Below, piece by piece: positions 53,943 through 64,000 of a stretch of 64,000 nucleotides of DNA. Made by a program: the position numbers and the translations under genes. Positions within the stretch are counted from its first letter, which is position 1. Each line of letters opens with the position of its first letter. Below the pieces are notes generated by a model that saw only the letters and a program-made list of their open reading frames with translations, was not told the DNA's origin and did no database searches. The DNA comes from Effrenium voratum (lineage: Eukaryota; Sar; Dinophyceae; Suessiales; Symbiodiniaceae): NCBI GenBank assembly GCA_963377175.1, contig CAUJNA010001835.1:500001-564000 (forward strand), in the 5' to 3' direction.

Positions 53943-56448
53943 CTAGAAAAGGAGGCAGCCCCGCAAACATCCATCCACGCAGCATGTCATCATTCAGGTT
54001 CTGCCAACCATATTTAGCCATATTTAGCCTACCCATAATGCATATAACTTATTAAACATATTGTCGGAGGAGAACGCAGAATAATACTATGGACCCCCCG
54101 AGGGCACTTTCTGCTAAGGCTGCTACGGCCCAAATGGGTCGCCCCAAGTGCCCTTTCCTGGCCATGTTTGATCGTTCCATGGCAATCTAAACAGCAGACT
54201 TCTACTTATTGTTTGAATCGGTGCTGGTTTTGAAATGGTTCTGAACTGGCTTAGTATTTGTTTAGTGGTTTTAAAGTTCGCCCCACGACTCTAGTCGGGA
54301 TCGGCGGGGAAGTCGTGTGAAAAACCCAACACCTTTCAACTATTTCTCCCAAAGGTGCACAGTTAAAGCAATCCCAAACTAGGTCCCCTCAACAGTCAAA
54401 CACAATGCAGTCTCCTGACAAACATCAAACATGGGGATTTCCATGTCCCCTACATTTGGGGATATGTTGGGTGACCCCAGAATCTCTCGGGGTCAGAAGG
54501 AGAACCAGGCATGGTCCATGGCAACTGGAAGCATGCTGACAAGCAACGTTGGAAAGCATGGGACAAGAACTCCACCATCAGGAAGCCTGGCGTCGCCACT
54601 CAGCTCCTACTTCTTTGTGTAGTACATGGGTCTGGTCGTTTTTGTGTGGGTAATGATCCTTTTTGGGGTTGGTGGAAAGGAAAAGCCCGAGGCAAACCAG
54701 GGTCCGAATCCAAACAAGAAAGGAAGAGCCACCCATATTCTAGGGGTAACTTCCCCATTCTTTCCAGGGATCCTTCTTTCTAGAAAACCACCAAAAACCC
54801 TGGACAATGGCTGGTTTTTGAAAAGAACGATGGCTGAAAGAATGGGGAATCAACCCCTAGACATATGAGCCACTGTCAGAATTAACAAGGGCAAAACCCC
54901 AATAGCAACATTAAATAGTCATTGTGTCCCCTGATGACATTCGATAAATCCTGGACCATACAAATTGGAATTCATCCCATGTTGCAGCAATAACCCATTG
55001 TTGAGTCTAGTTTGAGGATCCAGGTATAGTCTGCAATAGTTATTGCTTCCCTGGTCGAGATTTCCAGTACAGGGTGCTGGGACTCACTACCACTGGACTC
55101 GGCGAATTGGTAAGTACCCTGCCAGTTGTTATAAGTGTGACTTGCCAAGTGCAACTTGTCCCTTACTACGGTAGATTATACATATCTTGAACATTGCTCC
55201 TATTTTTTCAGGGATGGTGAATCCAGTGGAGTCAGTAGAGATGCCCATGCGCTTTGCCAAGCAATGCTCAAAAAAAAACTCCGCCAACATATGAGCTCTT
55301 TTGGGGAAAGTTGGCTCGTCCGCCAGCTTTGGTTTTGGTTTCGACAGATGGGATTGATCCCTCAAGAAGCCTCATGCACGGGGGTTCACACGTAGGGTTT
55401 ACTGAACCTCCCGACTAAACTGCCAGGAATAGTCCTGATGCACACAGGATTTTGCTCACGGGGCTTCAATGCTTGAGGGATTGCTCAACACCACCCGTCG
55501 GGGAAAACTAGAGCTGGAAGTCTGGAAGCCAGCAAAGTCATTGGGCAAACACTTGTCGCACAAATTCCTCGGAAATCGCCCGTGGGACATCGTTGCATGG
55601 AAGATTTGAGCAACACGAGCTTGCTTCAAAACCTTAGGTTGAGGAAAACGGTGGGATAATCATCTAATAAAGCCTGTCAAACTAGGGCTTTCGATACACG
55701 ACCAAATGCAATGCCTCCCATCCCCCCCGCCCCCAAAACTAGTGAAGACACAAACACGTAGCACCCTTGGTGTGAGATGTTCCTGGGCAAAAATCAGACT
55801 TCCATACCGGGGACCAGGACTGCTTAAAAACTTTAGGGCGATTCCACTATTAAAGTGGGCCCCTGACGCTCACAAGGGAGCTCCGGATTAACAAACGCCT
55901 GGTTGATTGATGGGGGGGTGGTCCCCTTTTCGCGGGGTTCAGACAAGTTTGGGACGGGTTCTACTCAGATCTGGGGTCAACACTATGTACAACCACCATT
56001 GACCCCCGGCGCTTCCCCTCACTCCAACCCCCCCGCCTCCCAAACATGGATGAACATCCCGGGTCACCCCAACCGAACCCTGCTGGCCTGCTGGCTGGTC
56101 AGATTCTCAAAACGCCAGGAATATGGCTGGTTTCTATTAACGATGGGGGAATGGAATGGGGGATCAGCTTGCTTCCTGAATGGATTGGCGCCACTCAAAT
56201 GGTCGAGACCGACAAAAAAAAGGCTTCGAACTGGGGGAGTGAGTCACGATAAAAGGTTCTGGGTGCCTCAATAAAGCAAAACCGCGAGGTTTTTCCAATA
56301 GGGTATGTCCAAAATGTGGTTTCCTTGTGGCTTCCCTTTAAACCAAGGTGAAAAGGATACCCTCATAAAGACAACGACAAACCACACACCCAAGAAGCCA
56401 CCCATTTGCCCCTCCCTCTCCCAACCCATGCGCGGTGCATGCGCCTAC
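53943..56448. other. Intron-like stretch, 2.5 kb
   Basis: No exon or complete named repeat seen. It has short palindromic pairs around CCAAAAAGGAAA-type cores and a C run at 55722-55731. Confidence 0.45.
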
Positions 56449-56507
56449 TGGCGCCTTGGCTCCAAGCCGTGCCGCACGCATGGCACCGGTGGCGAAGGGG
56501 CAGCCGC
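56449..56507 (-). CDS. Internal exon, Pro/Arg-rich
   Basis: 19 codons plus two bases; acceptor GGTGCCTAG, donor CA|GTAGGCG. It reads AAAPSPPVPCVRHGLEPRR. It starts in phase 0, matching 57338-57385, and its leftover bases match 53839-53942. A short proline-rich linker. Confidence 0.5.
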
Positions 56508-57337
56508 CTAGGCACCACCGAAGCCAGCCAAAAACAGCTTCCTCTTAGGTTGCTGAAAGGGGACACTCCCCCTGGAAATCAACATGACACCCAAAAAAGG
56601 AGGTACTCAAGAAGGAGGTTCCTCCAAGGGGGTTCCAAAAAAGAGGTACCCAAGAAGGAGGTTCCTTGAAAACAACACCATCTTTTTTCCATGATTTGTT
56701 TGGAGGAGCATACATCCATAAGCAACCTGCTTTGCAAGGGAACCTCCGTGCCCAAATGCCGATTAGGGGTCCGGTCACTTGCTGAAACACACACACACAC
56801 ACACAAAAAAAATCGGGCAAACCGTTTGTCTACCATCAGTTTGCGGGGCAACTGAGAAACCTGCGCCATGCTCAATGTGGCGGTTTAAATAGAGGACCCT
56901 CTTTTGACTATTTTCGAGGGAAACCAAAAAGAAGCCAAACATGTTTAGGGACTGGGAAAATCAAACATACCTGGAGCTGCTTGACTCCTTGACCCTTCAA
57001 TTCTGGGCAATTCAATTTCAAAGGGTCAGGAGGAGACTGCACGCATATTCCACATGGCCGTGCTTTTGGTTGAGGCCCGGTGCCCTTTTCAGGGTTGGTT
57101 CTTTCTTGCTCCGAGCGGACACCCATTGATTCGGGAGGCTCCATACCCCTAGGGTTCAACCCCCATCGAAAGAACGATTCACCCGAATAGGAAACATGAG
57201 TCAACCCCCATGGTTTTAGCGGATTGAATCCTGCTCCCAAAATCGAAGTGCCATCGGTGTTCTCCTCTCCCAAATGGGAAAAAGGTCCACCCCGGGTGTT
57301 TTGATCCCAGGACTTGGGATCCCAGACTCAGCGCCAC
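56508..57337. other. Intron-like stretch
   Basis: Contains a duplicated GGTAC(T/C)CAAGAAGGAGG segment (period about 45) at 56600-56670 and a CA repeat at about 56790-56806. Confidence 0.5.
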
Positions 57338-57385
57338 CTGCACGAAGGCCTGTTTGGAAGCCCAGGTGGCCACCACGTCCAAGAC
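57338..57385 (-). CDS. Small internal exon
   Basis: 16 codons, phase 0 at both ends, acceptor GTTGTCAG, donor CAG|GTGGCG. It reads VLDVVATWASKQAFVQ, an amphipathic helix; 14 of 16 codons end in G or C. Both flanking exons are also phase 0. Confidence 0.5.
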
Positions 57386-57720
57386 CTGACAACCGCAAAC
57401 CGCCCTCCAACCCCCCCCCCCCCCGGCCCCAAACCCCAAACCCCCCAACCCCCCCAACCCCCCCAACCCCCTGGGGGCTTTTTGGAGGAAAAACCGATGG
57501 CTTCTGTTTGGAGTTATGGAGTCTCCATGAATCAATGGGCTGGTTCCAAACACATTCCAATTCAATTGCGTCTTCTCAAAGCTCCAATTTTGTGTTCCTG
57601 GAAACCCCCAAGCAAGGTTCAAAGGTCTCCGACCCTTCATATTATGAATATGAGTTTCGGTTTTCTGCGCGGGAACCAAACAATCTGAGAAACCTACGGG
57701 TTTTTTGGGCTTTCATGGCA

Positions 57721-57785
57721 ATTGGTGGTTTGGCTTTGTGGTTTGGACGCTGTGGGAATCCCCCAAGCCACCAATCCAAACCACA
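57721..57785. repeat. tRNA-like repeat (family F), short copy
   Basis: ATTGGTGGTTTGGC at the left and GCCACCAATCCAAACCAC at the right are partly inverted. The B-box-like segment is degraded. Confidence 0.4.
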
Positions 57786-59114
57786 CATACAGGTACTTGC
57801 AAGCTGGGAGGAATCACCAGGTCAAAAGCAACCACCAGGCGTCTCTTGTGCCTTGTTTTTTTTTACACACCCCTAACAGGCGCAGTGTGTTTGTCAGTGT
57901 GTGTGTGTGCTATGTGTTTTGCTTTTTGTGTTGGTCTTTCTTGGCTGACGCTCTTTGAAGAGAAACCAACGCCACTCAAACGCGAAACGCGTTCGGTGGT
58001 TTTGGGTTTGCGCCTCGGGGAGGGCTAAGAAGGGCGAGGTTGGAAGACAAATGCAAGCAAAGTGGTCGTTCCTTGCTCCCGGGCAAGGAATGCGTTTGGA
58101 CAAATGGATGGCCCTGGTACGAGCAGAATCTCTGAAACAAACCGGTCAGCCAGGGCCATCTATTTTCTACCAACACCACTAACCTATGCTTCATGACCAG
58201 TAGAAATTCCGGCAAGGGGTCATGGAGACTCCAGGTAAACCAGTGGCGTCCAAAGAAAACTTCCCCTAGACTCATCGGGTCCAAAGGCCAACTTCTTTCA
58301 ATCAAATTCAAGGCAGCCCAAGAAACAAATGCATCTCGAGACGCCGTGTCCCTGGAGGCCCCAAATGTCCTGGGCCTTTTGATGAAACAAGGTTCCGTAG
58401 ATTAGCCCTTTCGCGGTTGCCGAAGTGATGTGTAAAGCCACCCGAATGGAAATAGAAGAGGCACCGTCCGGGGAAATTTGCAATGTACCCTCACAGGGAT
58501 TCTGCTCTCTCAATATTACCAACCTTTTTTTTGTTCTGGGTCAAGTGGTTCAATGTACCCCCATGCCACAAGAAAGAGGAAGGTGTGGTCACTTGAGATT
58601 GGCAACATGTCTGACATGGTAAGCTGTTGACTCCGTTCCCGAAGTTCATGCGCATGGGGCGGGGTTGGAACCTTGGGGGGTTAAATCCCTAGAGCCCAGG
58701 AAAAGCCCTTGGAGAAGCCCGCCAGAATTTGCAAAAGGCTATACTCAGGAAGCCACTAGGCTCATTTTCCCAAAGGATCTGGAAACAAATGGTGATCACC
58801 TTTTGTGTCTCCGACGAAATATGGCAACCCAAAACGGGAAGCCAAAAGATCAGATCCGGTCGATTGGTGGGCAGACTTCCAACATCCTCTCCCGACAGCC
58901 CCGAGCCTTGATCTCCAAAACCCAGCCAGAGTTTGGATAAGTTGGGAAAGGAGAACTCAAGGACCCAATTCAATACCAAACTTCTACCCTGGAGTCTCCG
59001 CTCAAAAAATTGGGCCACCCAAAATTTAGAAATTTCAGCCATGTAAGGGTCGTGGAGAATGGCCGCTATGTGGCAGCTTGGCAAATGTCTCGCCTCGGCG
59101 GCGAAGTGCCGTAC

Positions 59115-59144
59115 AGATCGGAGGAGGCTGGGCGGCCTGGCGCT
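59115..59144 (-). CDS. Weak microexon candidate
   Basis: Ten codons (SARPPSLLRS), phase 0 at both ends, acceptor CTGTAACAG, donor GTACGG. It would bridge 59997-60132 and 57338-57385 in phase. The plus strand over 59010-59200 is open with a protein-like reading (GRYVAAWQMSRLGGEVPYRS), a serious alternative. Confidence 0.2.
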
Positions 59145-59183
59145 CTGTTACAGGCTTTCAGGGGGGGAATCGGGGCGAACATC

Positions 59184-59295
59184 CCCGAGCATCAGAGTTC
59201 GAACCCTCCGTTGAAGGGCGCAAAGGGACCTCCCCTGGAAAGTGTTGGACCTCAAAAAAAATGCCTTTTGGAGGGCCCGTTTTCGATGCTTAGGG
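59184..59295. repeat. Family A repeat element, complete copy
   Basis: CCCGAGCATC at the left and GATGCTTAGGG at the right. Inside, in order: CAGAGTTCGAACCCTCCGTT, AAAGGGACCTCC, GTGTTGGACCTCAAAA and GGAGGGCCCGTTTTC. It serves as the reference copy in the plus orientation. Confidence 0.75.
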
Positions 59296-59616
59296 CGAAA
59301 GATGAACCGCCGCCTGTTAACGTGCAACTTGCTTCTTTAACAAAATCAGGGTGCGCCAGTCGGGCATCCGGAAAAACCGGATGCCACTTACTCATCCCCT
59401 GTCTGCTTTCCTTTTGGGTAAATCAACCAGGTTGCTCAAAGAGCATGGGTCCGGAAGGCAGGGGCGGGGAAAATGGCACTTGCGAATCAAGTTTCAAATC
59501 AAGGGACCACTTCAAACAGAACAAAACAGGGAGGTTCTTCTTTCCGTCCCACTTCCGGAGTGGACTGCCCAAGAAAAGTCCAAACTTTGTGGTTGCCTCT
59601 AAAAGTCTGAGCTGTC

Positions 59617-59722
59617 CTCAGATCCCCCGCTAAAGGTTTAACTTTTAGTGGGTCAAATGGAAAACCCCACTAAACGCTAAAAAACACTAAACAGCTAAAG
59701 AGATGGCTGGGAGCCACCAAGC
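59617..59722. repeat. Family C repeat
   Basis: CAGATCCCCCGCTAAAGG, then TTTTAGTGGGTCAAATGGAA and GAGATGGCTGGGAG; same series as 24694-24799 and same orientation. Confidence 0.65.
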
Positions 59723-59996
59723 ATTGCCTTCCCACAGAGTTCAAAGTTCAAAGTCCATGATCTCAGAGAGTGAGCTGTTGGTTGCTTTGTATAAACATGT
59801 GTCCACGACCCGAATCAGGCATGGGTCGGTTGGATTTCCGTGATCCCTTCTTTTGGGCTCGCCCATTGTAGGGCTATGGGACTGAAGGGCTTCTTCCCAA
59901 AATCGACTCGAATCAATCAGGCGCCGGATTTCCCCAAATAAGTCGCATTTATACCTGGTGGCTTCCGTTGAACCTGCCACTTCTGGAGGTTCCAAC

Positions 59997-60132
59997 CAGA
60001 TCGGAAGTGGAGGAAGCTGGCCTTGGCTGCTGCGGCATCTGCATGCCCGTGGCCCCGCGCACGCCGGCGCGCACTGCGCCCTGCGCTGCCTGCCCCGCCT
60101 CCTCCTCCGCCTGGTTTTTCGCTGCGCCGCCG
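59997..60132 (-). CDS. Internal exon, Ala/Gln/Glu-rich
   Basis: One base plus 45 codons; acceptor CGCCCAAAG, donor CTG|GTTGGA. It reads GGAAKNQAEEEAGQAAQGAV then RAGVRGATGMQMPQQPRP and ASSTSDL, a low-complexity, likely disordered segment. About 80% of codons end in G or C. A second open frame would read as an Arg/Gly-rich protein (RRRSEKPGGGGGGAGSAG) with weaker bias. It ends in phase 0. Confidence 0.65.
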
Positions 60133-61271
60133 CTTTGGGCGAAGTTGAAACGAAAATTTTCGGGTTCCCTTGAGGGGTTCTTTTCTTGCAGGTGCGATAA
60201 GTACGTAGGGAATGCGGCAATATGTGGGAATGAACCCATGATTTGGTCGCCATGAAGAGAAACCACAAGGGTGGTTTATACGGGTCATTCTAGCATCCAG
60301 GAAAGGGTCGCAAATCTTGGCGGTTTGAAACCACAAACCGGGGGTGCCCTTGAGGCTCGCTGCAAAGACCTCCTTGGCCAATCTGAGTCTCCGCAATGCC
60401 TGTAGGAAAATTACTGCCTGGAGTTTTCATGACCCTTCAAACTTCAAACATGGGGTCATTGCCCAAAATGGGTTCTGCAAATCCAATTGTTTGAAGGGTC
60501 CTGGAGACTCCCTGTAGGAAAATGACTGGAAAAGGGACCCACGGGTCAAGTGCAAGGATTCCTCAATCGAGCAGTTCCCACTGCTGAGATCCCAAAATCC
60601 GCCGAGCCCAAATATGTTGGTTTTCCTGCTAGCTTCCCTTCACACCAACCAAACAAGGATGCCCTCCAACAACCGCCCAGACACACAAGCACACGCACAG
60701 AAACTTTCGCCCGTACCAGCCTTTTGCGCCCACCAGAGCATAATCTTCAGAGTCCGCACAAAAGCCTCACGCGCCAGGCTTTGAATAGGAGGTTGCAAAA
60801 ATAAGATCTATCACGTGTGGGTACTGTTTGGCACACTGTAAAAAAAAATCTCATGACATAAGTATAGGTTCTAGCTTGGGCGACTGGGTGATCGCCCCCT
60901 TTCCTCGGCTAGAAACTAAGTTGGCTGAACATCCTTCCATATTTGGCCCCGAGGTAAAATCATATGTGTGGGTCTCCCCTATTCCACCGGCGCATCGCAT
61001 CGAAAAGTTAAGACATGTATCTTTCTTGAGGCTCGGTCCCCCGTTTCGAGGGTAAAGAGAAACCAAGAGGAACGCAACCCATTTCGGGGGGAATCCTACC
61101 AAAAACACACGCAAAGGAAGAGACTCCAACGAACAGCAACGCCAATCTAGGAACCTTGGTTATAGACCGTGTGTTCTATCAAAATGGTTCTGTTTAGGCC
61201 TCTGTGATATATCTAGGCTTCACTTCCTGCTACAATGGCTATGCCGCGCCGAGGCGCCAAGAGGAGCGAAC
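60133..61271. other. Intron-like stretch
   Basis: Contains a palindromic pair (GTTTTCATGACCCTTCAAAC at 60422-60441 against GTTTGAAGGGTCCTGGAGAC at 60489-60508), family E-like sequence near 60885-60935, and no exon. Confidence 0.5.
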
Positions 61272-61331
61272 CCAGGGCGATGCTGCCTTGCGACGTTGCG
61301 GCACTGTCGGCCCCAACCCGCATCGTGGGCC
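61272..61331 (-). CDS. Internal exon, frame uncertain
   Basis: 60 bases, acceptor ATTTGCTTTAG, donor CTGG|GTTCGC. Best codon bias: PTMRVGADSAATSQGSIAL (two-base start). The phase 0 reading GPRCGLGPTVPQRRKAASPW would follow the exon at 61947-61994 directly. Splice sites are good; frame and joins are not settled. Confidence 0.4.
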
Positions 61332-61946
61332 CTAAAGCAAATGCGATCTAGTGGATGCCTCGCAAAGGCCTCGTTTTGAGGCCAAACTTAGATGAGGGTC
61401 CTTTCTGATGCAAAGGGACTGCCTGGAAGAAAGGAATCCTGCAAAGCCACCTTAGTAAGGGGCGGTCTACCCTACGCATCAGAAAGGAGTTTGGGACCTC
61501 AATAAAGGCGTATTTGGGGAAGTTCTAGGCAGAGACGGCCCACGCTTATTTTACCCAAGACGAGCTCGCCGTGACTAGGGCAAAGCACGTGACACGTACC
61601 GTAACTGCCCTAAACTCATTGACTGTACAACCAACCTTGTCACACATATAGCGCTCCCCATAACCCACATGGAACCAGGTAGTAGAACTTAAGGCCGCGT
61701 TCAAAGTGAAAGCATTGCACATCACTATCAGGACAACCTGAAAGGTCCGCAAAAGACACGCAACAAAGGACGATACCCTAAAACAACGAGGTGACGTTCC
61801 CCCAGAACAACTAAGAAAGTCGGCTTCCAAGAAACGACTGACAACAGATGTCCCAACCAACAACAAACGGCCAGAATGTGGCCCTGCCACAGAAGACACC
61901 GCATCTTGCGCCACCGGAAGCTGCCTGCATGGTAGCGCAGGCCCAC

Positions 61947-61994
61947 CTTTAAGCCCGGCAATACGCCCTGCTGGGCGTCCGCGGGGCCTGGATG
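61947..61994 (-). CDS. Small internal exon
   Basis: 16 codons, phase 0 at both ends, acceptor CTCAGCCCAG, donor AAG|GTGGGC. It reads HPGPADAQQGVLPGLK. It lies inside a 221-residue open minus frame (61546-62211) that is in another register and is not considered real. The phase joins 62859-63040. Confidence 0.45.
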
Positions 61995-62858
61995 CTGGGC
62001 TGAGCGTCGAGTCGTGGGTGGGTCCAATGATGCTTAGGGCCGTCGGTCTAACGGAGAAGCCATTTGGCTGTGACTGAAAAACCCGGTACCACAATGGAAC
62101 CGTGGTACGTGGAAACATGGACCAAAACCTGCGTAACCCCTGCTGTCTAATTTTCAGCCACACCCATTCTCCGGGTGATTCGGCCACGCCGAAGGCCAGC
62201 CAAGGGAGCATCCATGCGAATTGTGCTGCTTATGACTTGGAGAAACTTAGATCCGCAAAGCTTGGCCTTTTGCTGGCTAAAGGAGAAGATGAAGCAAACC
62301 CAGAAGGATAAAACAACAAACCAATTAGTTGAGTCTGGCCATGACAAATGGAGTTATAAAACCTACTAAGGCCCCATTAGAGGGATAGAACCTCTTTTCT
62401 CTACCAAGCCGCCAAGTAGGGATGATTGGGTGCTTGGATGACGGCAGGTAAGTGTCTCATTATCTGGCTCATAGGTCCTTTTAGTGGCTTCTATGCCTTG
62501 CATTGAAGTGCTATCAAATTACCCAATGGCCATTGGGGGAAACATGGGTAACTATCTTGCCTTTGCGGCATTTTCAAGTGGAAAGGGGGCGGGTCTGGTG
62601 AACACTTGGCCAAAAAGATCTGACTCGAGACTCGAGCTCCTGCCAAGAAAAAAGAATTTTTTGTTAAAAGGAGAAACGACGCCAAAGAAAGGCTAGTTAC
62701 GATTGAATCTGGACACGGGCGCAGGGGCTTTCCCTCCAAAAGTGATGAGCCCCACTAAAAGGGGACACCCCCTATTAATCAACAACGGGTTTCTTGGAAA
62801 CTATCTGCACATACAATTAATCCGCACATGACGAACTCGAACTCCTGCTTGCCAGCAC
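61995..62858. other. Intron-like stretch
   Basis: A family A right end (GATGCTTAGGGC) lies at about 62029-62040. Otherwise no recognised element and no supported exon. Confidence 0.45.
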
Positions 62859-63040
62859 ATTTCCCAGGATGATCAGCCGAAGCTTGGACCACTGCTCAAT
62901 CCTGTGGTCCCGCCCGGATTGGACCTCAGACATTTGAACCACGCCCTGCGCAAGAGTGGACTTGGCCATCGTCACTCTGAGTCGCATCAGGTTTTCGACC
63001 GTCTCTGGCGAAGGGGTCCTCTTGGCCGAAGCCCGCGTTT
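62859..63040 (-). CDS. Internal exon, helical protein, probably gene R
   Basis: Two bases plus 60 codons; acceptor AATTTCCCCAG, donor AAT|GTGCTG. It reads TRASAKRTPSPETVENLMRL, RVTMAKSTLAQGVVQMSEVQ, SGRDHRIEQWSKLRLIILGN. Three amphipathic helices are suggested. The frame stays open to a TAA at 62817, so a terminal exon ending SSSSSCAD is the alternative; the donor was preferred because the phase then fits 61947-61994. Most upstream supported exon in the window. No family recognised. Confidence 0.65.
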
Positions 63041-64000
63041 CTGGGGAAATTATTGTCATTCAGCGGGTGAAAACAAGAAAATTTGCTTAATGAAAGAAAC
63101 TGAAACTCTTGGTGAAATCCGATGCGTGCCCCACGAGTCCTGTGATGTTGTTTTTATCTCCCCAAGTGAGGCCAAGAACGTCCGTGCCAAAGGGATTTGC
63201 GACACGTCCGCGCCAGCATTGCCAAAGCGCTGCGCCTGTCACGCAATCAGCGCCTAAGTCTGCAAAAGCGATGAACCTGCCACGAAACCCAAAACTCAGG
63301 CTGCCAAAGTGTCGCGACTGTCACGAGCTCTGATCGCCAACAACGCTGCCACACAATCTGCACCTCAGGTTGCCGAAGTTGCGCCTGTCACGCAGACTCA
63401 AGTCGGGAAAAGTGCACGCGTCCGTGCCCATCGTCCCTGATCCGAGTCCGTTCTGAGCCAGGCGTCGCGACCGAGGTACTTTCAGACGCCAACCCCCGAT
63501 CAGAGTTACTCCTTCTCACGATGTCCATTCCCCCGCCACACGCCCACGCATGTTTTCTCGCATGCGCTCATTCTTTCTTCATCTCATCTTTGCGCAGAAC
63601 CACACTTCAATTTGTGTCCGTAACACGGAAGTTCCTTCTACACTTCCTTTGATACTCTAGGTTCCTGTGTGTCATCATGAGGATTCAAAACCACCCAAAA
63701 AAAGGTGCCCTTGAAAAAGACACACCCGTATCACTTCACCTAGAGTAAGGTAATCTGTAGGAGTGTGCCCGCTCTGTTGTTGGTGTGTCAACCCTTGACT
63801 AAAGAAGGAGGGGCGCACCTTGCGACAAAAACAAGGTGGTTGTTGGTTGAACATCCCTGGAAAGAGCGGGCATGAATCACTATTGACCCGTCCACCTTGA
63901 AGTAAGCCCTTGAAAACCAGCCCAGAAAGGAGCGTTTTGAACCCAGCCCCCCCCCCCCCGCGAGCCCGAGCTCGAAAAACAAACCTGGCAACTGGTCTAT
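63041..64000. other. Right edge, unassigned
   Basis: Contains a degenerate repeat at 63233-63420 that is open on the plus strand (see that entry), and a C run at 63947-63959. The upstream exons of gene R are expected here or beyond the window. Confidence 0.45.
63233..63420 (+). repeat. Degenerate tandem repeat, possibly coding on the plus strand
   Basis: Units like CGCCTGTCACG..CAG recur at about 63233, 63274, 63315, 63343 and 63382 (spacings 41, 41, 28, 39). On the plus strand a frame from about 63263 to a stop near 63440 reads KSDEPATKPKTQAAKVSRLS, IANNAATQSAPQVAEVAPVT and so on, an Ala/Thr/Pro/Lys-rich repeat peptide. Third positions are unbiased, so a decayed repeat is as likely as an exon. 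Confidence 0.4.

Larger units (their letters stand above)
57386..59996. other. Introns, 57.4-60.0 kb
   Basis: Holds a poly-C tract with CCCCCAAC units at 57407-57475, a tRNA-like copy at 57721-57785, TG repeats at about 57893-57912, a family A copy at 59184-59295, a family C copy at 59617 and one tiny exon candidate at 59115. Confidence 0.45.

Noticed and set aside
59010..59633. 207-codon plus-strand frame
   Set aside because: The first part (to about 59190) is protein-like, but the rest is the family A repeat at 59184-59295 and biased low-complexity sequence; no splice or start context supports a gene of this length.
61546..62211. Longest open frame in the window (221 codons, minus)
   Set aside because: Composition changes along its length, with no coherent codon bias, and it covers a shorter, better-supported exon (61947-61994) in a different frame. 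It looks like chance openness.

Overview
This window reads as nuclear DNA of a large-genome eukaryote, most likely a dinoflagellate. No long open reading frame looks like a complete gene, and there is no operon layout, rRNA, CRISPR array or convincing true tRNA. Short stretches of about 25-320 bases have protein-like translations and G/C-rich third codon positions. They sit between AG acceptors and GT (twice GC or GA) donors and are separated by introns from 78 bases to several kb. Many dispersed repeats have inverted ends, and three repeat ends coincide with a predicted splice site. That combination fits dinoflagellate genomes with introner-like elements. The taxon is an inference; no marker gene is visible.

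Nearly all supported coding pieces are on the minus strand, so genes run from high to low coordinates. I placed exons by hand from acceptor, donor, reading phase, third-position bias and amino-acid make-up. Exon ends may be wrong by a few bases and some exons are surely missing.

Right part, gene R (about 63.0 kb down to a stop at 43,558): one block joins in phase through ten exons, 53213-53072, 50849-50736, 49202-49104, 47479-47359, 47280-47217, 46536-46432, 45207-45168, 44369-44314, 44212-44127 and the terminal exon 43648-43558. Further exons between 53.8 and 63.0 kb (53942-53839, 56507-56449, 57385-57338, 59144-59115, 60132-59997, then 61331-61272, 61994-61947, 63040-62859) probably belong to the same gene, and its start may lie beyond the window. 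The family is not recognised.

Middle and left part (42.9 kb down to 0.1 kb): further minus-strand exons fall into phase-consistent blocks. Block 1: 42933 to 36843. Block 2: 35305 to 34532, with the longest exon (317 bases). Block 3: 30966 to 19084; two of its exons, 29233-29152 and 27450-27326, together make a KH-type RNA-binding domain with an IGKHGAG loop. Block 4: 10039 to 8185. Block 5: 7483 to 5150. Isolated exons lie at 32.3, 32.8, 17.9, 17.0, 15.3, 4.6 and 0.1 kb. Whether these are one very long gene or several cannot be settled here.

The remaining sequence, well over nine tenths, is intron or intergenic DNA filled with repeats. These include an approximately 110-base family with CCCTAAGCATC / GATGCTTAGGG ends, a TTGGATGTTCAACC-ended family, a tRNA-like family with B-box-like motifs, several palindromic pairs, and long simple repeats (ATG/CAT arrays at 48.2-48.6 kb, GTTT at 51.4 kb).
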